Assembly (NCBI GenBank): GCA_021186555.1
Contig: JAJKFL010000002.1
Coordinates: 27,692,001 to 27,756,000, forward strand
Reading direction: 5' to 3'
DNA: 64,000 nt
From: Reticulitermes speratus
Taxonomy: Eukaryota; Arthropoda; Insecta; Blattodea; Rhinotermitidae
Part shown: piece after piece, positions 1 through 9,189 of the stretch
Layout of the letters: every line of letters starts with the position of its first letter
Numbering within the stretch: the first letter of the stretch is position 1
The notes under the pieces: generated by a model
The model's database searches: none
Seen by the model: the letters and a program-made list of their open reading frames with translations, nothing else
Told to the model about the DNA's origin: nothing
Program-made: the position numbers and the translations under genes

Positions 1-547
1 GGCAAAAAACCCCCATCTTTACGATAGTCATCCCTACTAACCACAGCACGCATGCGCCAAGCACAACATCGATACACTCGACCCAACCATAACAAGACAG
101 TCAGCAATCACCACACTACAAGACACCTTGACACTTGATAATACAAGACAACTAACACGTACGTATGATTATAACCGGCACATATATATATATATATATC
201 ATTTAACATACGATAATTAATACGAATTTAATACCCCCATGTTTTCACACGGCTTGGTCAACTCCAATTTCTATATAAAACCACTGCCAGCAATTTTTAA
301 TGACAATCTTCAATTTTAATGACAATCTACCTACTGAAAAGTTTACCTTCTATATTTCTTATATTTTATACTTCATATTTATACTTTAAAAACAGACACA
401 ATTCGTGTCACAGTCTATAAAAGATAATACAACGTAATTTTATGAACTGTAGCCTGTTAATGTGATAGTAACTTGATTTTATATTGTGATCTATATATAT
501 TACATCATCTGATTAACTAATGGATGTAATATGAATGTAAACCTTGA
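1..547. other. AT-rich stretch without recognised gene
   Basis: AT-rich DNA with a TA dinucleotide run at 182-199 and no open frame that resembles a protein. It leads directly into the hammerhead motif at 548, so its right part could be the rest of a Penelope-like terminal repeat, but I see no second copy here to prove it. Confidence 0.5.
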
Positions 548-590
548 CCCCCTGAAGATGGTTCACCTGGAGCCGAAACATATGTAGGGG
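548..590 (+). ncRNA. Hammerhead-type ribozyme motif (Penelope-like element)
   Basis: The elements of a minimal hammerhead occur in order: stem I strand CCCC (548-551), core box CTGAAGA (552-558), one extra T, a stem II hairpin GGTTC/GAGCC, the GAA box, a very short palindromic stem III (ACATATGT), A as the base 5' of the expected cleavage site (586), and GGGG closing stem I. Such minimal hammerheads are known from the terminal repeats of Penelope-like retroelements, where short stem III is thought to force dimer formation. The extra base between the core box and stem II is shared by all copies here. Function is inferred from structure only. Confidence 0.72.
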
Positions 591-669
591 ATATTAAACA
601 ATACTTGATAATATAGTGCATTTGTTGGTTTTTAAAAACTGTGAATAATATACATTAATTTCATGAAAA

Positions 670-905
670 GCCGATCCCAGTGGCCGTGCGGTCTAAGGCG
701 TGGGTCTTCGGCCGCTCGCTTGCTAGGATCGTGGGTTCGAATCCCACCGGGGGCATGGATGTTTGTCTCTTGTGAGTGTTGTGTGTTGTTGTCAGGTAGA
801 GGTCTCTGCGACGAACCGATCCCTCGTCCAGAGGAGTCCTACCGACTGTGGTGTGTCTAATGTGTGTGATCAAAAGAAAATTACAAACCTCGACACTGAA
901 ACGGG
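670..905 (+). mobile_element. tRNA-derived SINE, family 1
   Basis: The head reads like a class II tRNA: an A box around 680-700 (TGGCCGTGCGGTCTAAGG) and a B box GGTTCGAATCC near 737. A conserved body follows, ending near the CCTCGAC motif. The poly-A-like tail seen in the copy at 37866 is decayed here. The same unit occurs at 8914 (-), 37866 (+), 38247 (-) and 49288 (+). The head is fused to an unrelated body and repeated, so it is a SINE and not a working tRNA gene. Open frames across it on both strands are by-products. Confidence 0.85.
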
Positions 906-1015
906 AAACCGCAGTAGGTAGAAGACGACGACTAAAAAAAAAGTTTCATGAAAAAATTCCACGGTCCACGTATGATTAGTGCTTAACCTCACAATCGCAC
1001 ACCTTAATACGTTAG

Positions 1016-1065
1016 CGGGGCGGCGGCGGCGGCGGGGCGGGGCGGCGGGCGGGGGGGGGGGGGGA
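1016..1065. repeat. G-rich low-complexity tract
   Basis: A run of GGC repeats passes into GGGGC repeats and then an uninterrupted G run of about 14 bases. It is the most GC-rich 50 bases in an otherwise AT-rich window, and several G-runs of three or more make G-quadruplex formation plausible on the plus strand. Confidence 0.8.
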
Positions 1066-3318
1066 GAATGGAGAAACAAGTTATCACAGCTAGCCTAATT
1101 TCTACAGTGGCACGACGTTTACGAAAATGTCACTTCGGAAGCTATTTGGTGTGAGCCGGCCACACTGATAACACAAACCTGTTTCAAAATAAAACACGCA
1201 AGCGGCAAGTGTAACAACGTAACAGCACCGTGACGTTTGAGGAATACGCCACTGATGTGTTGATGTCACTGCTGGTTGTCTGCGCTGAGGTTGCGTGCGA
1301 CACCATGCTGGCACTACATGACCCCAGTTACTTATGGCGACGCACATCAAACACAATCTGGACGTCAGCCTTAATGCGTGTACATTTAACCGCACCCCAA
1401 AGCCGACTAACCACTGCTATGAAATTCACACCAGCGCAACCGCAACGTAACATGTTCAGACAACAGTCAACAAGGCCCATTAACTTGTCTAAGCAGGTTT
1501 TACTCACTATTTTAGTCGCTACCATAAATTCCCACGTTGACTTCAGACGGCTCGAGACGATGAAGATTATTAGCACAGCACCGTAAAGGCGCGAACACGG
1601 GCAATGGAGGTAAACCTCCACCTCGTCACTACATAAAGGTGACTGCTCTGATGTACGTCATTATGTCCAGGGAGACGTACCCTTGGCACTCACGGCATAA
1701 CACAGATGAGTCAGCAATACGCTAGGATTCAAACTCCCTCCGATCTTTTGCACGGAAAGTATTTTTTCACCGCTTCGTTTCAGATTAATCCCTTCCCTCA
1801 CTTCACTTAGCACCTTCATTCAGTGTGCCCGGCCATGTGTGTCTGTCCCCTCTCATAACTTTCGAATCAACAAATGGCGCTGGACGTAAGCACCACACAC
1901 GAGTTTCATAAGCTTCTTATTTCTTTCATGTCGACCAATTTTTAATTATCATCCATCCACTACCAAAGCTGTTTTAAAAAAAGTCACACAATATAAATTA
2001 AATCATTCAATTATTCACATCTGAATCCACCAAATTAGGTTAATGATCTCAATAGTCTCGTAGTTATAAAAATGTTTTCACGATATTTCATACAATTTTA
2101 AGCAATTACAGTGCTTCTCTTTATGACAGTCAAATTACCATGTGGTTTCAGTTGCCTCAATGACATCAAAACCACATAAACAGACCTATTTGTGGAACAA
2201 AAAATTTAGTGCCCACAATGAGAAAACGTTGCATTACCGAAGCAATAAACAGATTCGTAATTTCAAAGGTTCTTCATGGACGCTATACTCAGCTTTACGA
2301 AAGCATACTAAACTGGAGTACACCTCACAGCTTTAGTAGCTGCCCAAAACGATCTTACTTTCCCACAAACTTGGAAGGTGTAGTACTCACTGGGAGCGGG
2401 ATTATAACACGCATTCCCCGAAAACAGTCACCTCAGAATACAAAGGCCACTGGAATGCGAGGAACAATATAACCAGACCTACACAACTCGCCGATATATC
2501 ATAAAACGATATTTTCACCAACAACAGAAATCCAACAGACATAACTGCAAAGTTTCGCTCCGTTGCCAGCCATGTTCGTAATTTTGAACACACGTACGAA
2601 GTTTTGCACGTAGTAGGCCTCTGTTGTGAAGTGCTCTATGAGCCACATTTAACGTGGCTAGAGAACTGTTGTTGGGTTAGCGCCACCAGACAACAGATTA
2701 AATGAAAATGTTGATCGGTGCCACCGTGACGTGTATGCACTGCGGTCTATATAAACGCATAATTAACAAAAGTCACGCGTTTCTCAAAGACCTGTCGATA
2801 TATAAATCTTATTCTTCTAAACGAATATTCGTACGGTGTCTGCCGTCTCGTAATTCGCAAGTACGCCAAGTTCGTACTTTCTGAAGTACGAAATTAAGAC
2901 GTAAGAAAGCTGATAATCTACAGTTTCAGGACGTTAATACGAAATTTCATGAAAATCGGAATCGTTCGAAATTATCAGTCGGGCACATAATACCACACGC
3001 CTTGTGATATAAGCAACAACAGATTCATAAAGAATAGGATTTGCCGCAGTCCGTACATTCTACGTTTCGTGATCGCCGCAGTTCAAGCTATCAGTCTCGC
3101 CTCTAAATAGCCACAGACTAGCAAAAACATACCGTACAAGGGGTACTGAACTATGGATTCAATTGCAAATATGGGTCAAAGCTAAAAAGGCTTCATATAC
3201 GTATCTTGAATGTCTCCCTGATTATGCTTAAATAGCTGTGTTTTTACCGGCTGAAGTTGTCCAGTGATTGAGAAAGCTCGGTCTAAGGAACCCATCTGAG
3301 TAGGTGTCTCCCCTCAAT
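1066..3318. other. No recognised gene or repeat
   Basis: Unique-looking AT-rich sequence. Open frames such as 1230-1586 lack recognisable motifs and overlap frames on the other strand. No splice-bounded homology could be recognised by eye. Confidence 0.4.
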
Positions 3319-3361
3319 TCACCTGAAGACGGAAGAAGAATCAGCTTCCGAAACGTCGTGA
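3319..3361 (+). ncRNA. Hammerhead-type ribozyme motif (Penelope-like element)
   Basis: Stem I TCAC (3319-3322) pairs with GTGA (3358-3361). The core box CTGAAGA is at 3323-3329, followed by one extra base, stem II GGAAG/CTTCC with a nine-base loop, the GAA box (3350-3352), stem III reduced to the palindrome ACGT, and C at the expected cleavage position (3357). All core positions are present. The four-base palindromic stem III would suit pairing between two ribozymes. AT-rich sequence follows, as in retroelement ends. Confidence 0.72.
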
Positions 3362-5194
3362 TTTTATATTTTTATATTTTATCCGGACGACAGACAAAGT
3401 CCAGAAGACAATTAGTTCTCTGTGCTTAAATTGTTAACCAAAACATGCTGGAGTTGTCAAAAAAAAGTCTCATTATATATTAAAATGCGTGTTTTGAGGT
3501 GGGTCCTACGATGGTGGGGTCCCATACGATTATCAGTAACAGTATAAATAAAAAGTACCAATAAAAGCCAATATCTTACCAAATTTGTCTATCACACCTT
3601 AACGAACTGTTAAATTCAAATTTGTCGAAGGTAGATCCTTGTATTCTTAGGCACATTACTGCATTACTATAAACACATACCAACAGGTACAATTTTACCA
3701 AACATCCACATTTCATTGGGAAATTTTATTCATTAAATATTCAAGAATACGACGACCCGCATTTTACGAAGAGCGAAAATAAAATAAATGTACAAAAGAA
3801 TATTATATCAGCAGTAATTTTATATTCAACATTTTCTAAAGCTCAGCATTCAATTCCTAGGGCCTACGTTGTGTCTGATTAGTTCCAGACGTTTCGAAGA
3901 CACTGGGAGCTATTCACCCAATTACACAGCGTAAAATCCCGTATGACGTGGTTCTTCAACAACACCGCTGTAATAAGCTCAGATTTTGCACTTTTATCAA
4001 CCTCAAAAACGTTCGCATAAATTTTTATTGCCTCTGGATAAATGGCCGTTACACAGGGAGGTGGATTTAACTTTCCCACTTCTGCTAAGACTGAACCATA
4101 CGCTATAAAATGAGGCGTTAATTGCAGCGGCCGTGCTGTTAAAACAGTAGCCGAGTACTGACGCATGATTTAACCGCAAACGGTCGACAAAACCCTAGCA
4201 ACTCTCTTAGATGGCCATTTTGTCAAAAATCGTGGTCATACCACAGCACAAACAAGGGCTTTGCTTTTCCAAGTATATCTGCACAATTATGTACGTTTCA
4301 CTGCTCTGTTAACAATACATTTAATTTCTTATTTAGGAGACCCCCACGCCCTTCCACTCGACCGTCATGTCCAACCAATGAGATGCGAACAATCGATTGA
4401 TAAACTTAATTTTAAGTGCTATTTTCTGATATTTTATTATGCGAGTATAAACTAAAAGAGTAAATCATAATACATAGTCATGTAGCAGTCGAACGGTACC
4501 TACGAGTATGTCGTTATCGCAGATATAGCACTTGCCGATAAATGGTTATCTCTATGCAGTAACATCGTGTATTACAGCATGCCGTTTGTGAAGAGTGTTT
4601 GAAGCTCAGGCGTGCATATTTATGCAATCGTGATTTCATTCACATCCAGAGATTGAAACAAATTATCCGGTTGAAATTTTAATGCGTTTTAAACTGGTTT
4701 AAAACAGATTAGAGGTCTCCTGCAATCCTCTTGCGATTTATGGCCAGATCGTCTGGCGCAGTATGTGAATTACAGAAACCAAGAAATAAAGACGGTTTCA
4801 AGTGACTTAATCTCTTGCGTTCAGTTGGTAAAGTTGGTGGCAAGCTTCCACATCTGACAAAGTAGTAATTAGTAGCCTAAATTTACAACCACAATATTTG
4901 TAAACAAATGGCTATCAACTGGCTTCACCTGGCAGTCATAAAATGTTAAATCTGAAAGAAGACACAACGTTATTCTGAAATGTCCACAGTGACTGGTCAA
5001 CTGCTGTGGAGTTGCGTCAGTCAACTTGAATGGCTGAGCACCCAAAGGCTCTTATGCAAAAACCTGTAAGTATTGGAAGACTAAAAAAAAGTACTTTTAT
5101 TTACAGTACTCTTATTTCCGAAAGACCAGTGTTTTATTTGAAGGCTCCCACGCTTCGCCCGCTTGTCTTCCTGATAACAAATGCTGCAAGACGA
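3362..5194. other. No recognised gene
   Basis: AT-rich sequence. A 95-codon open frame at 3879-4166 (-) shows no family motif. No tRNA-like boxes or inverted ends were found before the SINE fragment at about 5195. Confidence 0.4.
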
Positions 5195-5368
5195 AGATCA
5201 ATATAGAGCGTTGGAGTGATAAAGAGAGGGGAAGCAAATTACACGTAAAAAAATCTGTCCTAGCGCCACTTTGTCAACCAGAGATCTCGCAAGGACTAGT
5301 CGAGGATTGAACCCCGGTCGCCACGGTGAGAGGTTTCCGACTAACTGCCCCAGCCAAGAAACGGCCAT
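5195..5368 (-). mobile_element. tRNA-derived SINE, family 4, diverged
   Basis: Reverse-strand copy of the SINE best seen at 33783. It shares the segment reading TCCTAGCGCCACTTTGTC, an equivalent of the tRNA B box around 5300-5315 (GGATTGAACCCCGG) and an A-box-like end (GACTAACTGCCC). It is clearly mutated relative to the 33783 copy and lacks a visible tail. Confidence 0.6.
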
Positions 5369-5516
5369 TTTGAAGACGGAAATCCGTATAAGAAGTCAGT
5401 TCATACTTCACAGACACCAAATGTTACAAGGTTGACACAGTTAACACCACTATTTTCAATCCAAACAAACACAACATTTCCCTGCTTCTTCATTTTATTA
5501 TTGTCTTACGACATGT

Positions 5517-5801
5517 GTGGGCCGCGATAGCTCAGACGATATAGAGATTCGCTACGAGCTGGACGGTCCGGGGATCGAATCCCGTTGCTGGCGACATTTT
5601 CAGCACCCGTCCAGACCGGCCCTGGGGCCCACCCAGCCTCCTGTACAATGGGTACCGGGTCATTCCCAGGGGGTAAAGCGGCCGGGGCGTGGCGTTGACC
5701 ACCCACCCCCATCTAGCGCCGAGGTTAAAGAAAGAGTAGAGCTATACCTCTACTCCCCCTCTGGGCCTTCATGCCCTGTTCTAGGGAGAACTTTACTTTA
5801 C
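5517..5801 (+). mobile_element. tRNA-derived SINE, family 2, with target duplication
   Basis: The tRNA-like head has an A box (ATAGCTCAGACG) and a B box (GGGATCGAATCCC near 5570). The body contains the motif GGGTACCGGG and ends in a tail of ACTTTACTTTACC type. It is flanked by a perfect 12-bp direct repeat CTTACGACATGT at 5505-5516 and 5802-5813, which is a target-site duplication and shows LINE-type retroposition. The target lay inside a hammerhead motif. Other copies or fragments: 24330 (+), 39885 (+), 42747 (-). Confidence 0.88.
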
Positions 5802-5846
5802 CTTACGACATGTTTCGGCCGTACAAGGCGACCATCATCAGGTAAG
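5802..5846 (-). ncRNA. Hammerhead-type ribozyme motif, SINE-flanked
   Basis: Read on the minus strand: stem I CTTAC/GTAAG, core box CTGATGA, one extra T, stem II GGTCG/CGGCC with one G-U pair, the GAA box, palindromic stem III ACATGT and C at the cleavage position (complement of 5807). The SINE insertion at 5517-5801 duplicated the stem III/stem I side, so the ribozyme stayed complete next to the SINE. Strand and structure are read directly. Self-cleavage is inferred. Confidence 0.75.
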
Positions 5847-6154
5847 AATACCACAACTATAAAGGAAAGCAAGTGTTAAGGCGGAGGCCTCCCCTTGTAC
5901 AGTAAAACGGAAAATTATTTCCGTGAACTGTAAGGTTACAAAAGTGTATAAAGACTGTAAAATTGTAAATTTACAAAGTATACAATGGTCTATTATTTCC
6001 TATACGGAAATAATATGCATTATGTGCATTCTATAACTTCTATGGATGTTTTAAAAACCAAGATTAGATGTATGCATAGATAAGAAGAGGTCGCACCGTT
6101 TCATTAAAAGCCAGTAACATCAACTAAGGTGCGCGCAGCTGCATGCGGTATATA

Positions 6155-6180
6155 CGAGGGCTGTCCAAAAAGTATCCGAC
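6155..6180. repeat. mariner left terminal inverted repeat
   Basis: 26 bp, matching the reverse complement of 7461-7486 with one mismatch at position 6. It is preceded by the target TA. This is the expected binding site for the transposase's paired helix-turn-helix domain. Confidence 0.95.
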
Positions 6181-6359
6181 TATATTTTTTCCCGCGGTAA
6201 ATAATGGCGAAAGGGTGGGGAAACTGAGCGTAGTGGTAGAAGGGACTTTCATGCGTATGCGTGATTTTTTGCTGCCTCGCAACACCGCCGGATGCGTCTG
6301 TCGCTGCCAGATAGCGAAGTGGTGTAACACGTGTTCGTCGCATTCTCGTTTCGCTCAAG

Positions 6360-7415
6360 ATGACAGAATGTTTGGAGCAGCGATACTGCATCAAGTTTTG
6401 TCAGAAACTTGGGGATACCCAAGCGGAAACAATCCGCAAAATTCAGCAGGCTTTCGGTGATGATGCAATGGGGGTCACTCAAATTAAAGAGTGGTTCAAC
6501 CGCTTTAAAGATGGCCGCATGTCGGCGGACAGTGACCAGCGTTCCGGGAGACCGTCAACGAGCCGAAATGCTGATGTCATTGACAAAGTGCGGACATTGA
6601 TCATGGAGGACCGTCGTTTGACCGTCCGGGAAATTGCTGATGAGGTTGGGATCAGCAGAGGTTCCGCAAACACGATTTTAACTGAGGATGTGGGCATGCG
6701 AAGAGTGGCGGCAAAATTTGTGCCCAAGCTGCTTTCGCCGGAGCAGCAACAACTCCGCCTTGAGGTCGCGCAGGACATGCTGGAGTGCGCCAACAGGGAT
6801 CCTGAGTTCCTGAAGACTGTGATCACTGGTGACGAGTCGTGGGTGTACGGATATGACCCGGAAACCAAGGTCCAGTCGTCACAATGGAAGCATCCAACAT
6901 CCCCGAGGCCCAAAAAAGCACGACACGTTCGGAGCAATGTGAAGGTGATACTGACTGTTTTCTTCGATTACCGGGGTATTGTGCATCATGAGTACGCACC
7001 ACTAGGCCAAACTGTTAATAAGGAGTACTACCAAGAAGTCCTCCGTCATCTTCGTGATGCAGTTCGGCGCAAGAGACCGGAGCTGTGGGGCGCACGCAAC
7101 TGGCAGCTGCATCATGACAATGCCCCAGCTCATTCATCACACCTGATCCAGGGTTTCCTGGCTAAGCACGGCATTCCGCAGGTTCGCCAAGCTCCCTGCT
7201 TTCCTGACATGGCTCCTTGTGATTTCTGGCTGTTCCCGAGATTGAAGACACCGCTAAAAGGCTCCCGTTTTGACAGCCGCGAGGACATCACACAGAACGC
7301 GACGGCGCAGCCTCACACCATTCCAAAACAAGCCTTCCAGAATTGCTTCCAGCGATGGAAGGACCGCTGGGCTAAGTGTGTGGAGTCACAAGGGGCCTAC
7401 TTTGAAGGAGATTAG
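6360..7415 (+). CDS. mariner-family transposase, intact
   Basis: 351 residues, the usual length for mariner transposases (about 345-355). It cuts the element out of DNA and reinserts it at TA. The N-terminal region (about 1-110) has the two helix-turn-helix segments, with GVTQIKEWFNRFKDGR at 38-53 and the linker motif GRPST near 63-67; a second HTH covers about 85-107. The linker between DNA-binding and catalytic parts (FVPKLLSPEQQ, 120-130) resembles the family's WVPHEL region. Catalytic acidic residues: D158 in TGDESW, D253 in HHDNAPAH and D288 in MAPCDFW, with 34 residues between the last two, i.e. DD34D. The ATG at 6360 gives the standard N-terminus; no upstream in-frame start is needed. 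There is no stop or frameshift. Confidence 0.95.
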   Translation: MTECLEQRYCIKFCQKLGDTQAETIRKIQQAFGDDAMGVTQIKEWFNRFKDGRMSADSDQRSGRPSTSRNADVIDKVRTLIMEDRRLTVREIADEVGISRGSANTILTEDVGMRRVAAKFVPKLLSPEQQQLRLEVAQDMLECANRDPEFLKTVITGDESWVYGYDPETKVQSSQWKHPTSPRPKKARHVRSNVKVILTVFFDYRGIVHHEYAPLGQTVNKEYYQEVLRHLRDAVRRKRPELWGARNWQLHHDNAPAHSSHLIQGFLAKHGIPQVRQAPCFPDMAPCDFWLFPRLKTPLKGSRFDSREDITQNATAQPHTIPKQAFQNCFQRWKDRWAKCVESQGAYFEGD

Positions 7416-7460
7416 GTATTGTAACCACCCAGATACAGAACTTTTTTTCCCCGGCCCAAG

Positions 7461-7486
7461 GTCGGATACTTTTTGGACAGACCTCG
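7461..7486. repeat. mariner right terminal inverted repeat
   Basis: 26-bp partner of 6155-6180, followed by the duplicated TA at 7487-7488. It lies 45 bp after the transposase stop codon, so the 3' untranslated part is short. Confidence 0.95.
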
Positions 7487-7488
7487 TA

Positions 7489-8913
7489 CATACATCAATA
7501 CACCTTACCATTGGGGAGAGTAACAGGATAAGAATATAACGCACAACAAAAGTACTGAAACTATTCAACCCGCACAGGGTGCTCCGGAAGAATAAACCTA
7601 GGAAGGAAGCTGCCATATGCACACCACAAGGTTGACAAATACTTCAAGTTCACTACTTAACTTCTTAATGAAACGTAACGACATCTTATCTTATCTATAT
7701 CCGTACATTTGATAAGAAGAAAAACTCGCCCTTTTTTATTATTACATATATAAAATGTATATCAATATATAAAAGTGCTACCTAAGAGAAGTGTATGTTA
7801 AAATGTAAATATAAAATATGTATAATATAAAAAACATATAATTATAAAAATGTGAATATAAAAAACCTAAAAATAGTGTCAGACCGTAAGATGTGGACGT
7901 ACGTATGTGCGGCAGTACTAATGCCTGATCACGTGTCGCAAGTATGTGTTGGTTGTGACTGTTCTACTGATAAGAATAAAACATACTTTTGCATGTACAT
8001 ACCAACGGGGATGTCTAATATTAAAATTACTTCTTTTAAAGTAAAATGCAATTAAGTTGATACGTAATCCAACAAGTAATCAAATTCATGCTCATTAAAC
8101 TTCGCTGATTTCAAAGTAATTCTGCACATACAACTTCATGTACAAACCGTCCTACATAAAGGTTAATGTGTATCACATTACCTAAAGATATGGGCTACAT
8201 ACAGTTTCAAAAAGGTCATTACATTCAACACACACGGACAGACTCATATCAGAGACAGAAAATATACTGGTTTCCCCATTACCTTCGTACACACAGGCGT
8301 CTTAGTTTACGAATGGCATGTGTCTCTTACACAATACACATTGCATTATACCATGTGCATCGACCTGACAATTATGGCTTTGCCTCACGGACGTGTACAT
8401 ACCATAACAGAAGCAGTACAGTGCTCATGCTACACGACCCACATGCACAACAAAATGAAAATCAGGAGATCCAAAACAATAATTTTGCAGAATGTTTTGT
8501 ACTGGCGTAAAGGTGATCTCTTACCTTAAGGGAAGATAGGTTCTTAAGCTGACATGTATACTTCGCATTTTCCATCGTCTCGTTTAGGTTAACAATAAAG
8601 TTTCAAAAGCTGATTCTGCTTCTGTTGTGAGGTAGAAGTATGAAGCCTACTGTACTGTGTCCACTATATAGTGGTAGTTTATATCACCAGACCGAAAGGG
8701 ATATTGCTCATGCCTTCGCCTGAAGACGACAGAGAAGTCAGCTCTAAATGCAGTGGTCCTTAACCAAAATGAAACGAGGCAATACAACAAAATATATGCC
8801 ACTTCACAAAAATGCATTTTGTACGCTAAGCCCTCACGAGTAGACCTATTAACTGATTTCAGAAATGATCAACGCATTCAGTAACCATTAAAAAGTAATT
8901 AACCTAATTACCA
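7489..8913. other. AT-rich stretch with a decayed hammerhead-like segment
   Basis: No gene recognised. At 8717-8755 (+) the sequence aligns with the hammerhead at 3319 (CTGAAGA box, CAG..CTC stem area), but the GAA box has become TAA and stem III is lost, so it is at best a relic. The rest is AT-rich. Confidence 0.4.
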
Positions 8914-9178
8914 TTTTTTTTCCAATGGCTCGACAGCCCCTTGGGGGCCTAGGCCGACTCATTTTTCCAGGCTTCACGATCACACACCTTTTAGACACAC
9001 CACACTCGGTAGGACTCCTCTGGACGAGGGACCAGCCCGTCGCAGAGACCTCTACCTGACAACACACAACACTCACAACAGACAGACATCCATGCCCCCG
9101 GTGGGATTCGAACCAACAATCCTAGTAAGCGAGCGGCCGTAGACCCACGCCTTAGACCGCGCGGCCACTGGGATCGGC
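8914..9178 (-). mobile_element. tRNA-derived SINE, family 1
   Basis: Full-length reverse-strand copy. A T-run on the plus strand (its A tail, from 8914) is followed by the body and then by the B box as GGATTCGAACC (about 9104) and the A box as CGCGCGGCCACTGGG. Imperfect direct repeats CCTAATTACC/CCTAACTACA just outside may be the target duplication. The open frame on its minus strand is not a gene. Confidence 0.82.
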
Positions 9179-9189
9179 CCTAACTACAA

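Larger units (their letters stand above)
6155..7486 (+). mobile_element. Complete mariner (DD34D) DNA transposon
   Basis: A 1332-bp cut-and-paste transposon. Its 26-bp inverted ends (6155-6180 and 7461-7486) start CGAGG[G/T]CTGTCC and differ at one position. They are flanked by the TA dinucleotides expected from mariner insertion (6153-6154 and 7487-7488). A single uninterrupted transposase gene lies between. Near-identical ends and an open reading frame suggest recent or possibly continuing mobility. No second copy is in this window. Confidence 0.95.

Noticed and set aside
670-755. Functional tRNA genes at SINE heads
   Set aside because: A and B boxes are present, but each is fused to a repeated SINE body, and no 3' terminator follows a mature tRNA end.
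663-873. Small proteins containing the phrase PPVGFEPT on the SINE family 1 minus strand
   Set aside because: The phrase is the translated B-box region of the SINE and appears wherever a copy is present.
8717-8755. Hammerhead ribozyme
   Set aside because: The GAA box is changed to TAA and stem III is missing; only a relic.
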